A stretch of DNA of 64,000 bases from Neobacillus bataviensis LMG 21833 (GTDB lineage: Bacteria > Bacillota > Bacilli > Bacillales > Cytobacillaceae), in contig NZ_AJLS01000055.1 of NCBI RefSeq assembly GCF_000307875.1, forward strand, positions 170,468-234,467. Reading direction: 5' to 3'. The notes beneath the pieces were generated by a model. The model was not told where the DNA came from and did not search any database. It saw nothing but the letters and a program-made list of their open reading frames with translations. Below, piece after piece: positions 8,735 through 18,624 of this stretch. The position numbers were made by a program, and so were the translations under genes. Each line of letters starts with the position of its first letter. Position 1 is the first letter of the stretch.

Positions 8735-10225
8735 TTATTTCTCGTTTGCTTCTGGCGGCTGGCGGAAACGATTTCGAGGATGCACGATACTTGGTCTTAA
8801 AATGGAACCGGGGATTGCCCTACGGAAGACAATCTGCATAAATCCTTTTGGTTCGAATGGAAGAAATGGCCAGAAGTATGGTGTATTCAGTGCACGCATT
8901 TTCACTATAAATAAGAACAATAAAGTACTGCCAATTATAAAGCCTGGTGTATGGAACATAGCTACCAAAATCATCAATGCCATTCTGGCTATTTTATTGG
9001 CCACACCTAACTCATAGCTTGGAGTCGTAAATGTACCGATCCCTGCCACAGCAACATAAAGAATGACCTCCGGCACAAATAAACCAACGTCAATCGCAAT
9101 TTGACCAATCAATACCGCGGCAATTAATCCCATAGCCGTTGATAATGGTGTCGGGGTATGAATGGCGGCCATCCTTAAAAATTCAATCCCAAAATCCGCT
9201 AATATTAATTGAATAACCACTGGAATATTGGTTTGTTCATTTGGTCCAATAAAGGATACCTTTTCAGGTAATAAGGACGGCTCCAGTACGAATAATAACC
9301 ATAAAGGAAGTAAGGCAATCGATGCTACAACACCTAAAAACCGTGTCCACCGTACAAACGTCCCCATTGCCGGTGATTCCCGGAATTCTTCCGCATGCTG
9401 TACATGATGAAAATAAGTAGCTGGTGAAATAATGACGCTTGGAGATGTATCACAGTAAATAATGACATGGCCTTCTAGAATATGTGCCGCTGCTACATCC
9501 GCTCTTTCCGTATATCTAACCAATGGGAAAGGATTCCAGCCCTGTTTCACGATAAACTCCTCGATCGTTTTATCTGCCATTGGAATTCCATCAACATCAA
9601 TAGCCTGAAGCTCTTTTCTAAGAATATTTAGTAAATCTGGGTCTGCCACATCTTCTAAATAACCTAACGCTACATCCGTTTTTGAACGTTTTCCTACCTT
9701 ATGCATTTCAAAGCGCAGTCGTTCGTCGCGGATTCTTCTTCTTGTTAAAGCCGTATTGAGAACAATGTTTTCAACAAACCCATCACGCGAACCACGAACA
9801 ACCTTTTCTGTATCAGGCTCTTGTGGAGATCTGCCTGGATAGCTCCTTACATCTATTACAAGAGCTATATTTTCCCCTTCCATTACAACGGCAATTAAAC
9901 CAGATAATACCTGAGTGACCACCTTATCGAGTGTTTTTACTTGTTCAACTGATACATTAACAATTCGGTTATCAATAACTTTAAACAAGTCCGTTGATAA
10001 TTTTTCATGATCATTGATTTCTACTAATTCTTCAATTAACTGATTAATATAAAGCGAATCACATAACCCATTTACATAATAGATATGAACATCTTTCTTT
10101 AAAATTTTTAACTTCCTGACCCCGATATCAAAGCTTACACCGAGTCCCACCCGCTGTTTCATATAATTTTCAATTTCATTTACAGATTCCGGGATTGGCC
10201 AATTTTGCTCTTTACTTCTTGCCAT
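8735..10225 (-). CDS. spoVAF: Stage V sporulation protein AF (GerA-type)
   Basis: About 496 residues, related to the GerAA subunit of germinant receptors. A large soluble N-terminal part (residues 1-300, with [16 protein letters not shown] basic stretch near 160) is followed by membrane segments between about 300 and 450. It acts at the spore inner membrane in dipicolinic acid release together with receptors. The ATG at 10225 follows AAAGGAG by 8 bases and lies inside the end of spoVAEA (14-base overlap), which points to coupled translation. It is the last gene of the spoVA run. Confidence 0.92.
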   Translation of the reverse strand: MARSKEQNWPIPESVNEIENYMKQRVGLGVSFDIGVRKLKILKKDVHIYYVNGLCDSLYINQLIEELVEINDHEKLSTDLFKVIDNRIVNVSVEQVKTLDKVVTQVLSGLIAVVMEGENIALVIDVRSYPGRSPQEPDTEKVVRGSRDGFVENIVLNTALTRRRIRDERLRFEMHKVGKRSKTDVALGYLEDVADPDLLNILRKELQAIDVDGIPMADKTIEEFIVKQGWNPFPLVRYTERADVAAAHILEGHVIIYCDTSPSVIISPATYFHHVQHAEEFRESPAMGTFVRWTRFLGVVASIALLPLWLLFVLEPSLLPEKVSFIGPNEQTNIPVVIQLILADFGIEFLRMAAIHTPTPLSTAMGLIAAVLIGQIAIDVGLFVPEVILYVAVAGIGTFTTPSYELGVANKIARMALMILVAMFHTPGFIIGSTLLFLFIVKMRALNTPYFWPFLPFEPKGFMQIVFRRAIPGSILRPSIVHPRNRFRQPPEANEK

Positions 10226-10787
10226 AAAAGCCACTCCTTTCAAGAATTAATTCCACTGCTTTTTTCGTGATCGGAGAGCCAAGTTTGTAGGAATCGCGTC
10301 TTGCCATTTTTCCAATATCACCAACACCTACAATAATGGGCACGTCCAATTCATCAAGGCAATAAACGGTATCTCCATTTATTCTCCCAATTTCAAGTTC
10401 TTGTATACCAAATTTATCTACGCCATAGGGCGTTAGCTCTCCATCGCGATCGATGCTTACATCGACCCTTGACCATTCCTCATGTCTTGATTTTGCTGCA
10501 ACCGCAATTACCCCAAGAACTTCAATGTCTTTATGTGATGCAACATATTTCAATGCGGATTCTCCCGCCCCTTCCCCCACGATTCCACTGTCATCGAACA
10601 TCACTAGTACAGGATCATGTGCCGCTTTTTTTATTAACTTAACGATTTCTGGACCAGTTAATGTTGTCGGATTTCCATGAGAACTGGAAATGCATCGCCC
10701 GCCAATCTCTTGTGCAACATGCTCCACAGCCCTTTTTGCATATTCATCACCGTCAGTAACGAATATGACACGCCTCCGAATACCCAT
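10212..10787 (-). CDS. spoVAEA: Stage V sporulation protein AEA
   Basis: A 191-residue soluble protein of the SpoVAEA family, recognisable from [17 protein letters not shown] at its start and the [15 protein letters not shown] segment near residue 75. The ATG at 10787 is chosen because AGGGA lies 9 bases upstream and the B. subtilis protein begins just before [11 protein letters not shown]; the frame is open up to 10874. Normally spoVAC, spoVAD and spoVAEB separate it from spoVAB; here only 62 bases do. Confidence 0.88.
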   Translation of the reverse strand: MGIRRRVIFVTDGDEYAKRAVEHVAQEIGGRCISSSHGNPTTLTGPEIVKLIKKAAHDPVLVMFDDSGIVGEGAGESALKYVASHKDIEVLGVIAVAAKSRHEEWSRVDVSIDRDGELTPYGVDKFGIQELEIGRINGDTVYCLDELDVPIIVGVGDIGKMARRDSYKLGSPITKKAVELILERSGFYGKK

Positions 10788-10849
10788 ACTTTGATGTCCC
10801 TTCATTAAAAAGAGTAAATGCTTTTTGGAGCCCAAAAATTCCCAAGGAA

Positions 10850-11275
10850 TTAATGATGAACAAAATATAGCCATTGAAAAATGGCGCCAAATATTTTCCC
10901 GAATACAATGGCCATGATTAAGATGATTATTTGTCCATCCAAGCGAATCCGTTTCACTAGAATCGGCAGAACATTTAACACCTCCGTAAGAGCCGCAGCT
11001 AACATTCCGAAAAATATTCCACCAGTAAGTCCTAAAGGGATCAAAAAGTAGGAAGAAATATGTAATGTGGGATCCCTAAGACTAGCTGCTACCCCTGTTA
11101 GCGCACCGAAAACTACGCTCCATTCATACTGTTGAATCATCTTCATTGTTTTGCTAAGCTGTGTCAGTCTTGGAATTACTCCAAGTACGGTAAGAAATGC
11201 CACAAACCCAGAACCTACGGCCAACCCACTTGCTAAACCAATAAAAAGAACGGCCAAAATTTTAATCGTCGTCAT
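10850..11275 (-). CDS. spoVAB: Stage V sporulation protein AB
   Basis: A 141-residue integral membrane protein with about four hydrophobic spans (for example [20 protein letters not shown] near the start and [18 protein letters not shown] at the end). It is part of the SpoVA apparatus that moves dipicolinic acid across the spore inner membrane. It overlaps the end of spoVAA by 14 bases. The stop is followed not by spoVAC but by 62 non-coding bases and spoVAEA. Confidence 0.9.
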   Translation of the reverse strand: MTTIKILAVLFIGLASGLAVGSGFVAFLTVLGVIPRLTQLSKTMKMIQQYEWSVVFGALTGVAASLRDPTLHISSYFLIPLGLTGGIFFGMLAAALTEVLNVLPILVKRIRLDGQIIILIMAIVFGKIFGAIFQWLYFVHH

Positions 11276-11894
11276 TAATTCGTTTCATACTTTCTTTATT
11301 TTCATGGATAATTACATAATTATCCAAATCCAGTTGATAATTAAACATTTCTACTTCAAGTGGACTTGGTTCCTCATTTATTCTCTTCTTAAATACATGA
11401 TTAAAGAAGAGAATCATTCCTAAACCTAAACCAATGGAATAAGGGATTTGAAAAAGTAATGGCTTTGCGTCTTCCTCACCTGTAATAATGGTATAGATTT
11501 TTTCATGGACACTTCTCATACTGACATCATCATGAAAATTCATTATTGCCATTGCTGACCCAAAAAATAGTAAAAACCATATTAAAAGAAAAAAAGGAAT
11601 GGATACTCCCTTCTTTTTAAAGGTAACTTCTATAATAGTCTGCGCAGGACCAATCGTTTGAACTTCATAATCCTCAAACGTATCTGCAATCAATTTGATG
11701 ACTTTCATCACATCAATAACGACAATATTTCGATCTTTTGCAGTTAATTGATGAATTATCATCGATTTTAAATTTGCTAGTATAGCTTCGGGGGCAATAA
11801 TTTGGGCAATATCCTTTAGTAAAACTTTTTCCTCCGGTGCAGATTGGACTCGATTCCGCATGCGGATGTAAATTGTTTTTTCCAAAACATTCAC
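11262..11894 (-). CDS. spoVAA: Stage V sporulation protein AA
   Basis: First gene of the spoVA run, 210 residues. The N-terminal soluble domain (YIRMRNRV...) is followed by two membrane segments, FFLLIWFLLFFGSAMAIMNF and IGLGLGMILFFNHVF, and the conserved tail FKKRINEEPSPLEVEMFNYQ. The start ATG at 11894 has a weak GGGAAG just upstream. It follows sigF with about 80 bases between, as in B. subtilis. Confidence 0.92.
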   Translation of the reverse strand: MNVLEKTIYIRMRNRVQSAPEEKVLLKDIAQIIAPEAILANLKSMIIHQLTAKDRNIVVIDVMKVIKLIADTFEDYEVQTIGPAQTIIEVTFKKKGVSIPFFLLIWFLLFFGSAMAIMNFHDDVSMRSVHEKIYTIITGEEDAKPLLFQIPYSIGLGLGMILFFNHVFKKRINEEPSPLEVEMFNYQLDLDNYVIIHENKESMKRINDDD

Positions 11895-11932
11895 TTCCCA
11901 AACAATGTTTTCCTTGTATATGTAGTATGGTT

Positions 11933-11939
11933 AATATAC
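11933..11939 (-). promoter_or_regulatory. Candidate sigma-G -10 element of spoVA
   Basis: The minus strand reads CATACTA, a good match to the sigma-G -10 consensus CATnMTA, 39 bases before spoVAA. The spoVA operon is sigma-G dependent in B. subtilis. I could not find a clear -35 element. Confidence 0.35.
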
Positions 11940-11963
11940 TAGTTGTTAATGTATGAAATTGAA

Positions 11964-11995
11964 AAAACCGTATGGATTAGAGATCCATACGGTCT
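11964..11995 (-). terminator. spoIIA operon terminator overlapping the sigF stop
   Basis: Stem ACCGTATGGAT/ATCCATACGGT with a 5-base loop, then TTTTTTC on the minus strand. The upstream arm encodes the last residues of sigma-F, so the hairpin uses coding sequence. Confidence 0.85.
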
Positions 11996-12735
11996 TTCAT
12001 TTGTTGTAAAATCTTTTTTTCTAGTCTTGATACTTGAACCTGGGAAATCCCCAGCCTTTGAGCCACTTCCGATTGGGTTTGATCCTTATAATACCTTAAA
12101 TAAACAATAAGTCTTTCCCGTTCATCCAATTCCCGGATTGCTTCTTTTAAGGCAATTTTATCAAACCATTTTCCTTCATTACCGTCATCAATCTGATCAA
12201 GTAATGTAATCGGATCCCCATCGTTTTCATAAACTGTTTCATGAATGGATGAAGGTGTCCTGCTTGCTTCTTGCGCAAGAATCACATCTTCTGGCGAAAG
12301 CTCCAGATGTGCCGAAATTTCGTTAACTGTCGGTATTCTACCTAGTATCTTCGATAATTCATCCTTTGCTTTCCGGATCTTGTTACCCATTTCTTTCAAT
12401 GATCTGCTTACCTTCACGGTTCCATCATCGCGAATAAATCGTTGAATTTCACCAATAATCATTGGTACTGCATAGGTGGAAAACTTGACATCATAGGAAA
12501 GATCAAACTTATCTACTGATTTTAATAGTCCGATGCAGCCAATTTGGAACAAGTCATCGGGGTCATAACCCCTATTAAGAAACCGTTGGACAACAGACCA
12601 GACAAGCCGCATATTTTTTTCAACAATTAAATCTCTTGCAGCTTGGTCTCCCTCTTGGCTCTTTTTAATAAGCTCTTTCACTTCATGATCCTTTAAATAC
12701 GTTTGACTTTTTTCGTTCTTAACCTCCACATCCAT
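11977..12735 (-). CDS. sigF: RNA polymerase sporulation sigma factor SigF
   Basis: First forespore-specific sigma factor, held inactive by SpoIIAB until SpoIIAA releases it. Region 2 is visible as MRLVWSVVQRFLNRGYDPDDLFQ (about 45-67) and FSTYAVPMIIGEIQRFIRDDGT; region 4 has the helix-turn-helix SEVAQRLGISQVQVSRLEKK at the C-terminus. 252 residues, near the norm of 255. The ATG at 12735 (MDVEVKN, as in B. subtilis) follows AAGGAG by 8 bases. It is the last gene of spoIIA. Confidence 0.97.
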   Translation of the reverse strand: MDVEVKNEKSQTYLKDHEVKELIKKSQEGDQAARDLIVEKNMRLVWSVVQRFLNRGYDPDDLFQIGCIGLLKSVDKFDLSYDVKFSTYAVPMIIGEIQRFIRDDGTVKVSRSLKEMGNKIRKAKDELSKILGRIPTVNEISAHLELSPEDVILAQEASRTPSSIHETVYENDGDPITLLDQIDDGNEGKWFDKIALKEAIRELDERERLIVYLRYYKDQTQSEVAQRLGISQVQVSRLEKKILQQMKDRMDL

Positions 12736-12747
12736 TGGCAAGTCTCC

Positions 12748-13188
12748 TTAATTGCAAAGCATTTTGCTGGAATTTAAATGCTTCCGTAATCTAACCTCGG
12801 TTCCTCGACCTGGCTGTGTACGAACCTCTACCTCATCCATGAAATTTTCCATGATGGTGAATCCCATACCGGATCGTTCCAAATCCGGCTTCGTTGTAAA
12901 TAATGGCTGACGAGCTTCCTCCACATCTTCAATACCAAAACCATCATCTTTAATGGTCATTTCAATCAGAGTATCCTCAATGGAAACATGAATGTATACC
13001 ATTCCATTTGGATCATTTTCGTAACCATGAATAATCGCATTGGTTACGGCTTCTGAAACAACTGTTTTTATTTCTGTCAACTCATCCATTGTCGGATCAA
13101 GCTGGGCAATAAAGGCAGCAACAGTTACACGGGCAAACGACTCATTTTGACTTAATGCACTGAATTGAAGGTTCATTTCGTTCTTCAT
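12748..13188 (-). CDS. spoIIAB: Anti-sigma F factor / serine kinase SpoIIAB
   Basis: GHKL-type protein kinase of 146 residues that binds sigma-F and phosphorylates SpoIIAA. The ATP-lid motifs are clear: [14 protein letters not shown] (N box), KDDGFGIED (G1) and [10 protein letters not shown] (G2). It starts directly after the SpoIIAA stop and precedes sigF by 12 bases, the standard spoIIA order. Confidence 0.97.
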   Translation of the reverse strand: MKNEMNLQFSALSQNESFARVTVAAFIAQLDPTMDELTEIKTVVSEAVTNAIIHGYENDPNGMVYIHVSIEDTLIEMTIKDDGFGIEDVEEARQPLFTTKPDLERSGMGFTIMENFMDEVEVRTQPGRGTEVRLRKHLNSSKMLCN

Positions 13189-13539
13189 TCAGGCCACCCC
13201 CAATCTTTGCAATGCAAATTCCTCAGTCGGTTCCATTTTAATAATTTTAAATAGACCAGACATATCGAATAGTCTTTGTATTGCAGGGGAAATTGCACAA
13301 ACCACCATTTCACCGTGCACCTGTTTAATTTGTTTGTATCTTCCTAAAATAACCCCCAATCCAGAGCTATCCATGAAAGAAAGGTGTTCTAGATTCAAGA
13401 CAATATGACGAATATCGTTTTTTTCGATAACAGCTGTCGCTTGCTCGCGGAGTTCATCCGCTGTATGGTGATCTAATTCACCACTTAAGCGAATACATAA
13501 AACATCGTGTTTGGTTTCCATATCAATATTAAGACTCAC
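13189..13539 (-). CDS. spoIIAA: Anti-anti-sigma F factor SpoIIAA
   Basis: STAS-domain protein of 116 residues; dephosphorylated by SpoIIE it displaces sigma-F from SpoIIAB. The phosphorylated Ser is in [16 protein letters not shown] (about residues 53-68). The start is a GTG at 13539 (VSLNIDME, matching B. subtilis MSLGIDM) with AAGGAGG 9 bases upstream; the frame continues further up but that stretch holds the promoter. Confidence 0.96.
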   Translation of the reverse strand: MSLNIDMETKHDVLCIRLSGELDHHTADELREQATAVIEKNDIRHIVLNLEHLSFMDSSGLGVILGRYKQIKQVHGEMVVCAISPAIQRLFDMSGLFKIIKMEPTEEFALQRLGVA

Positions 13540-13572
13540 TATCCCCGGCCTCCTTAATCTGGTATAGTGAGT

Positions 13573-13602
13573 CAATTCGCTTCGCAAACGGTAATATCCT
13601 TC
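13573..13602 (-). promoter_or_regulatory. Sigma-H promoter of the spoIIA operon
   Basis: On the minus strand GAAGGATAT (-35) and AGCGAATTG (-10) are 12 bases apart, matching the sigma-H pattern RnAGGwwWW-N11/12-RnnGAATww with one mismatch. The start codon is about 34 bases downstream. B. subtilis spoIIA is transcribed by sigma-H. Confidence 0.7.
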
Positions 13603-13655
13603 TATCAATACAAAACTAGTCGTATTTCGCTAAAAATAGTAAAGTATTTTGATGA

Positions 13656-13663
13656 TTCGACAA
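13656..13663 (-). promoter_or_regulatory. Spo0A box upstream of spoIIA
   Basis: The minus strand reads TTGTCGAA, the Spo0A binding consensus, about 54 bases upstream of the sigma-H -35 element. This agrees with the known Spo0A~P activation of spoIIA. Confidence 0.65.
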
Positions 13664-13680
13664 TGTCAAATTTCCGCGTG

Positions 13681-14853
13681 TTATTTTCCAGCCTTAGTAA
13701 ACATGCCAAATGAACGTTTATATAGTGTCCACCATCCGGCTTCCTTTATATCTTTACCAGCTACTATTGGGCTTTCAAGAATTACCTTTCCATCCTTAAT
13801 GAGCTTAATAGACCCAACCTTATCACCCTTCGTTATCGGTGCATTTAGATTTTTTTGGAGGACAATTTTTTGTTTCACATCCTCGGTCTTTTCACCTTTT
13901 TTGGTCAACAATGAAAGTGGTTCACTTGTCACAGCCTCGACAGATTTTTCCCTTCCTTTACTAATTTTAGCTTGACCTATTGTTTGATTCCGCTTAAACA
14001 TTGGATGTGTTTGATATTGTGCAAAGGCATAATTAAGCATTTTGGTTACTTGCGCATTTCGTTCCTTTGAGGTTGGTGCGCCAAAAACAACAGCAATGAC
14101 ACGCATGCCATCTTTTTGCGCCGTTGCCGTTAAGCAGTATTTTGCTTCGGCAGTAAAGCCTGTTTTTAGACCGTCTACACCTGGATAAAAACGAACTAAT
14201 TTATTCGTATTGACAAGCCAGAACTTTTTGTCCGTATTTTCACGAAGGTATGCTTCATACATACCTGTAAATTTTGTAATGTCCTCATATTTGAGAAGTT
14301 CTTTTGCCATAACAGCCATATCTGCTGCCGTACTGTAATGTCCACTTACCGGAAGTCCGGTTGTATTTTTAAAGATCGTATGCTTTAATCCCAGTTCTTT
14401 TGCCTTATCGTTCATCATATCAACAAACGCTTCTTCAGAACCTGCAATTTTTTCAGCCATGGCAACAGAAGCATCATTTCCGGAACCAATCGCAATTCCT
14501 CTTAACATTTCCTTCGTTGTCATTTCTTCACCGGGCTCAAGAAATATTTGTGAGCCGCCCATTGAGGCTGCATACTCGCTTGCCCGGATTTTTTCATTCC
14601 ATGTCAGCTTTCCTTGATCTAATGCCTCCATTATCAGGAGCATCGTCATAATTTTGGTCATGCTCGCAGGTGGCAGCTCCTCATTACTATTTTTCTCATA
14701 AAGAACTGTACCTGTATCGCGTTCAATTAAAATAGCGGATTTAACATTGCTGACGATATCCGTACCCTTTTTTTCCTCAGCAGCAAAAGCAGATGGACCC
14801 CATAAACTTGTAAGTAATAAAGATGTCACTAGTAAAGTAACAAATCGTTTCAT
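13681..14853 (-). CDS. dacF: D-alanyl-D-alanine carboxypeptidase DacF
   Basis: Forespore penicillin-binding carboxypeptidase that helps control cortex cross-linking. A signal peptide (MKRFVTLLVTSLLLTSLWG, then SAFAAEE) is followed by the peptidase domain with SMTK near residue 63, SGN near 125 and KTG near 230, and a C-terminal beta domain. The ATG at 14853 has GGAGGG 8 bases upstream; the preceding in-frame ATG is too close to it. It lies upstream of spoIIA on the same strand, so late read-through into spoIIA is possible, as known in B. subtilis. Confidence 0.93.
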   Translation of the reverse strand: MKRFVTLLVTSLLLTSLWGPSAFAAEEKKGTDIVSNVKSAILIERDTGTVLYEKNSNEELPPASMTKIMTMLLIMEALDQGKLTWNEKIRASEYAASMGGSQIFLEPGEEMTTKEMLRGIAIGSGNDASVAMAEKIAGSEEAFVDMMNDKAKELGLKHTIFKNTTGLPVSGHYSTAADMAVMAKELLKYEDITKFTGMYEAYLRENTDKKFWLVNTNKLVRFYPGVDGLKTGFTAEAKYCLTATAQKDGMRVIAVVFGAPTSKERNAQVTKMLNYAFAQYQTHPMFKRNQTIGQAKISKGREKSVEAVTSEPLSLLTKKGEKTEDVKQKIVLQKNLNAPITKGDKVGSIKLIKDGKVILESPIVAGKDIKEAGWWTLYKRSFGMFTKAGK

Positions 14854-14882
14854 TCGCATAACCCTCCATTCTATATAGCCTC

Positions 14883-14911
14883 CATTTTTTCCAAAAATAA
14901 TTATCTTATAC
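14883..14911 (-). promoter_or_regulatory. Candidate sigma-F promoter of dacF
   Basis: The minus strand has GTATA (14907-14911) and GGAAAAAATG (14883-14892), resembling the sigma-F pattern GYATA-N15-GGnrAnAnTw, with a 14-base spacer. dacF is sigma-F dependent in B. subtilis. Confidence 0.45.
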
Positions 14912-14940
14912 AATAATTTCCTCCCTAATTAATAAAAAAT

Positions 14941-14987
14941 AGGGTGTCAGGCACCATGTGAATTTTTCACATGGTGCCTGACACCCT
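14941..14987. repeat. GTGTCAGGCACC palindrome acting as terminator after pdp
   Basis: A perfect inverted repeat with 22-base arms (14941-14962 and 14966-14987) and a 3-base loop. The arms carry GGTGTCAGGCACC, a motif repeated widely in Bacillaceae genomes. On the minus strand it is followed by ATTTTTTATT, so it would terminate deoB-punA-pdp transcripts. Confidence 0.8.
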
Positions 14988-15007
14988 TTACCATTTTTCT
15001 ATTGTGT

Positions 15008-16312
15008 TTATTGTGTTATTTCTTCGTGAATAAGGATTGGTGCTTCTATTTTGGTTGTTGATATTCTGATATTTCTATATAGTTTTTCTTTTACTTCTTC
15101 AACATTTTCAAAGTTGCTGTAAATGGTTACTATCGATTCACCTTTTTTCACTTGGTCACCGATTTTTTTTCTTAATACAAGACCTACAGCAAGGTCTATA
15201 ACGGATTCTTTTGTTGCTCTCCCGGCTCCTAATAGCATGGCTGCAGTTCCAACCTCATCAGCAACGATTTCAGCTACATAGCCATCCTCTTTTGCTTCAA
15301 GTTCAACGATATATTTTGCTTGCGGCATTTTAGATGGATCATCGACAATCGAAGCATCTCCGCCTTGGGAACTTAAAAATACTTTTAGTTTTTCAAGTGC
15401 GGAACCATCCTTAATCACATTTTCCAGCATGGTACGTGCCTCTGTTAATGATTCCGCTTTTTTCGCCACGTAAACCATATGGCTTCCAAGTGTTAAACAA
15501 AGCTCTGTTAAATCTTGAGGACCTTCCCCTTTTAGGGTATCAATCGCTTCCTTCACTTCAAGTGCATTCCCAATGGCAAACCCCAGCGGCTGGCTCATAT
15601 CGGAAATAACAGCCATTGTTTTTCTGCCGACATTGTTTCCAATTCGAACCATGGCTTTAGCTAATTCTCTGGAATCATCAAGAGTTTTCATAAAGGCGCC
15701 GGCACCTGTTTTTACATCCAGAACAATCGCATCCGCACCAGCAGCAATCTTTTTACTCATGATGGAGCTTGCAATAAGCGGAATACTATCGACGGTAGCC
15801 GTTACATCTCTTAATGCATAAAGCTTTTTATCAGCAGGTGTTAAATTACCGCTTTGACCAATAACGGCGATTTTGTTTTTATTAACAAGATCGATAAATT
15901 CATCATTTTCAATTTCAACGTGGAAGCCTTTAACCGCCTCTAATTTATCAATCGTTCCGCCGGTATGACCTAAGCCGCGGCCAGACATTTTGGCGATGGG
16001 AACACCAAGTGCAGCAACAAGCGGTCCAAGCACAAGAGTCGTTGTATCACCTACGCCGCCTGTAGAATGTTTGTCAACTTTAATTCCTTCAATTTGGGAT
16101 AAATCAATTTGATCACCTGATTCAACCATTGCCATCGTTAAATCGGCTCTTTCCTTTTCAGTCATTCCCTTAAAGTAAATAGCCATTGTTAAGGCACTTA
16201 CCTGATAATCTGGTATTGAACCATCTGTGTATCCATTTATAATAAATTTTATTTCTTCTGTTGATAGTTCCTGTCCATCTCTTTTTTTCTCAATTAGGTC
16301 AACCATTCTCAT
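15008..16312 (-). CDS. pdp: Pyrimidine-nucleoside phosphorylase
   Basis: Cleaves uridine and thymidine with phosphate to the base and (deoxy)ribose-1-phosphate. About 434 residues; the family signatures [10 protein letters not shown] and [16 protein letters not shown] are in the first 120 residues, and the C-terminal domain ends in a lipoyl-like fold. The ATG at 16312 ([10 protein letters not shown], as in B. subtilis) is chosen; a GTG four codons upstream is possible. It is third in the deoB-punA-pdp run. In B. subtilis pdp is elsewhere, so its position between punA and dacF is a difference. Confidence 0.94.
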   Translation of the reverse strand: MRMVDLIEKKRDGQELSTEEIKFIINGYTDGSIPDYQVSALTMAIYFKGMTEKERADLTMAMVESGDQIDLSQIEGIKVDKHSTGGVGDTTTLVLGPLVAALGVPIAKMSGRGLGHTGGTIDKLEAVKGFHVEIENDEFIDLVNKNKIAVIGQSGNLTPADKKLYALRDVTATVDSIPLIASSIMSKKIAAGADAIVLDVKTGAGAFMKTLDDSRELAKAMVRIGNNVGRKTMAVISDMSQPLGFAIGNALEVKEAIDTLKGEGPQDLTELCLTLGSHMVYVAKKAESLTEARTMLENVIKDGSALEKLKVFLSSQGGDASIVDDPSKMPQAKYIVELEAKEDGYVAEIVADEVGTAAMLLGAGRATKESVIDLAVGLVLRKKIGDQVKKGESIVTIYSNFENVEEVKEKLYRNIRISTTKIEAPILIHEEITQ

Positions 16313-16344
16313 TTTTATCACCACTTCTTTAAATTATTTGCCAT

Positions 16345-17166
16345 TTATTTCGCGATATTTTTTACAATCTCTTTTACATAAGAAAGGAAATCAGCTTTCA
16401 CTCTTTCAGTTGTTTCAATTACCTCATCATGGGATAGTGGCTGATCAAGGATTCCTGCCGCCATATTCGAAATACATGAAATACCGAGAACCTTCATCCC
16501 GCTGTGGCGGGCAACCATGACCTCGGGTACGGTGGACATACCAACCGCATCTCCACCCATAGCACGAACCATTCGAATTTCCGCAGGGGTCTCATAAACA
16601 GGCCCGGGATTTCCAAAATAAACACCTTCTTTAACATTGATGTTTAAACGGCCAGCAATTTCCTTTGCCACAACCCGTAATTCTTTAGAATATGCCTCTG
16701 ACATATCGGGAAAGCGAACACCGAGATTGGAATCATTCGGGCCAATTAACGGATTTGTCCCCATATTATTGATATGATCTGTTATGATCATTAAGTCTCC
16801 AGCAGAGAAGCTTTCATTTACACCACCCGCTGCATTGGTGACGATTAACATTTCAATGCCTAGTTCTTTCATAACCCGAACTGGGAAAGTCACTTTATCC
16901 ATGCTGTAGCCTTCATAGAAATGAAACCGACCTTGCATGGCGACAACCTCTATACCATTTAGCATTCCAAATACGAGTTGTCCGGCATGACCTTCCACTG
17001 TTGAAACGGGAAAATCTGGAATTTCATTGTATGGTATTTTTACCGGGTTTGTAATTTCCTCAGCTAGAACACCTAATCCTGAGCCTAAAATGAGACCAAT
17101 TCTTGGCGTATTTGCGTATTTTTCTTTTAAAAAGCTGGCAGCTTTTTGGATCGTTTCAAAGTTCAT
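16345..17166 (-). CDS. punA: Purine-nucleoside phosphorylase
   Basis: Trimeric-type purine nucleoside phosphorylase of 273 residues acting on guanosine and inosine. Visible signatures are GLILGSGLG near residue 25, the phosphate-loop [10 protein letters not shown] near 83, and TNAAGGVN with the base-binding residues following. AAGGAAGGGG precedes the start; both ATG at 17166 and at 17172 are possible. It lies between deoB and pdp, forming a nucleoside salvage operon. Confidence 0.95.
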   Translation of the reverse strand: MNFETIQKAASFLKEKYANTPRIGLILGSGLGVLAEEITNPVKIPYNEIPDFPVSTVEGHAGQLVFGMLNGIEVVAMQGRFHFYEGYSMDKVTFPVRVMKELGIEMLIVTNAAGGVNESFSAGDLMIITDHINNMGTNPLIGPNDSNLGVRFPDMSEAYSKELRVVAKEIAGRLNINVKEGVYFGNPGPVYETPAEIRMVRAMGGDAVGMSTVPEVMVARHSGMKVLGISCISNMAAGILDQPLSHDEVIETTERVKADFLSYVKEIVKNIAK

Positions 17167-17181
17167 CCTCATTCCCCTTCC

Positions 17182-18366
17182 TTATTTCAATTCATTTAAA
17201 AAGCTTTTCCCGTAGTTAGGCATTTTCACCTTAAAGTTTTCAGCCACGGTTGCTCCTAAGTCAGCGAAGGTTTCCCGTAAAGGAAGTTCCTTTCCTTCAG
17301 CCATCCCTGTTGAGTAAACTAGCAATGGCACGTATTCACGTGTATGATCCGTGCCCGGAGCAATAGGATCATTTCCGTGGTCTGCTGTGATCATTAACAG
17401 GTCGTCTTCCCTCATTTTTGCAAATACTTCTGGCAGACGGGCATCATATTCCTCTAGTGCCTTTCCATAGCCTTCAGGGTCACGGCGATGGCCGTATAAC
17501 GCATCAAAGTCTACCAAATTCACAAAGCTGATTCCCGTGAAATCTATATCGAAGGTTTCGACAAGTTTATCCATGCCATCCATATTCGAAACCGTTCTCA
17601 GTGATTTAGTCACGCCTTCTCCATCATAAATATCGGAAATTTTCCCGATGGCAATTACATCGAAACCAGCATCTTTTAATTCACTCATTACTGTACGATC
17701 GAATGGTTTTAAGGCATAATCGTGACGGTTTGGAGTTCGTTTAAAATTCCCCGGTTCACCTAAGAACGGACGGGCAATAATGCGGCCTACCATGTACTTC
17801 TCATCAAGAGTTAACTCCCGAGCAATTTTACAAATATTATAAAGCTCATCAAGCGGGACAATTTCTTCATGTGCCGCAATTTGAAGGACGGAGTCAGCGG
17901 AAGTATAGACGATCAACGCGCCTGTTTTCATGTGCTCTTCACCAAGCTCAACTAGAATTCCTGTTCCACTTGCTGGCTTATTGCCTATAATTTTTCGACC
18001 AGTCCTTTTTTCTAATTCAGATAAAAGTTCGTCCGGAAACCCTTCTGGGAAAACACGGAAGGGCGTTTGGATATTAAGACCCATAATTTCCCAATGACCT
18101 GTCATCGTATCCTTACCGTTAGAAGCCTCCATCATTTTTGTATAAAAAGCTAGAGGTTTTTCTGCTTTTTCAATCCCTTTAATTTCACGAATATTACTTA
18201 GACCTAACCTCGCCATGTTGGGCATGTTAAGACCGTTCATTTTTTCCGCAATATGTCCATAAGTATCGGCGCCTTTATCACCGAATTTCTCAGCATCGGG
18301 TGCCTCACCAATACCAACCGAATCCATTACAATAATAAAAATACGTTTATATGTAGTTGGAGCCAT
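17182..18366 (-). CDS. deoB: Phosphopentomutase
   Basis: Interconverts (deoxy)ribose-1-phosphate and -5-phosphate, linking the neighbouring phosphorylases to central metabolism. Alkaline-phosphatase superfamily fold of 394 residues: metal-binding [12 protein letters not shown] at the N-terminus, TMTGHWE with the phosphorylated Thr near residue 90, and TADHGNDP plus [11 protein letters not shown] near the C-terminus. The ATG at 18366 follows AGGAGG. First gene of the operon. Confidence 0.96.
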   Translation of the reverse strand: MAPTTYKRIFIIVMDSVGIGEAPDAEKFGDKGADTYGHIAEKMNGLNMPNMARLGLSNIREIKGIEKAEKPLAFYTKMMEASNGKDTMTGHWEIMGLNIQTPFRVFPEGFPDELLSELEKRTGRKIIGNKPASGTGILVELGEEHMKTGALIVYTSADSVLQIAAHEEIVPLDELYNICKIARELTLDEKYMVGRIIARPFLGEPGNFKRTPNRHDYALKPFDRTVMSELKDAGFDVIAIGKISDIYDGEGVTKSLRTVSNMDGMDKLVETFDIDFTGISFVNLVDFDALYGHRRDPEGYGKALEEYDARLPEVFAKMREDDLLMITADHGNDPIAPGTDHTREYVPLLVYSTGMAEGKELPLRETFADLGATVAENFKVKMPNYGKSFLNELK

Positions 18367-18520
18367 AAATTCTTCCTCCTTCTTTCGATGGAAACTGTTT
18401 GCAAACATAAAAGTAACATTGCTATGTTTCCCTTTTTTTAAAAGATTATGAAACCTATTTAATTTTATTCGTCAGAAGTCTGACATCTATATTGTACTAA
18501 ATGTAATGAAAATTACAAGA

Positions 18521-18551
18521 AAAAAGCTGCCAATAATTTAGGCAGCTTTTT
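18521..18551 (-). terminator. Terminator downstream of xerD
   Basis: Stem AAAAAGCTGCC/GGCAGCTTTTT with a 9-base loop, in the 258-base gap between xerD and deoB. The rest of that gap shows nothing else recognisable. Confidence 0.8.
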
Positions 18552-18624
18552 GACACTTTTGCTCCGTATAAATGGGCAGCAGCCCCCACTGATGGAATTT
18601 TCACTTTACGAAACTAGCATTCTA

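Noticed and set aside
10788..10849. Remnant of spoVAC/AD/AEB in the gap before spoVAEA
   Set aside because: None of the three frames resembles any of these proteins; only the ribosome binding site of spoVAEA can be seen.
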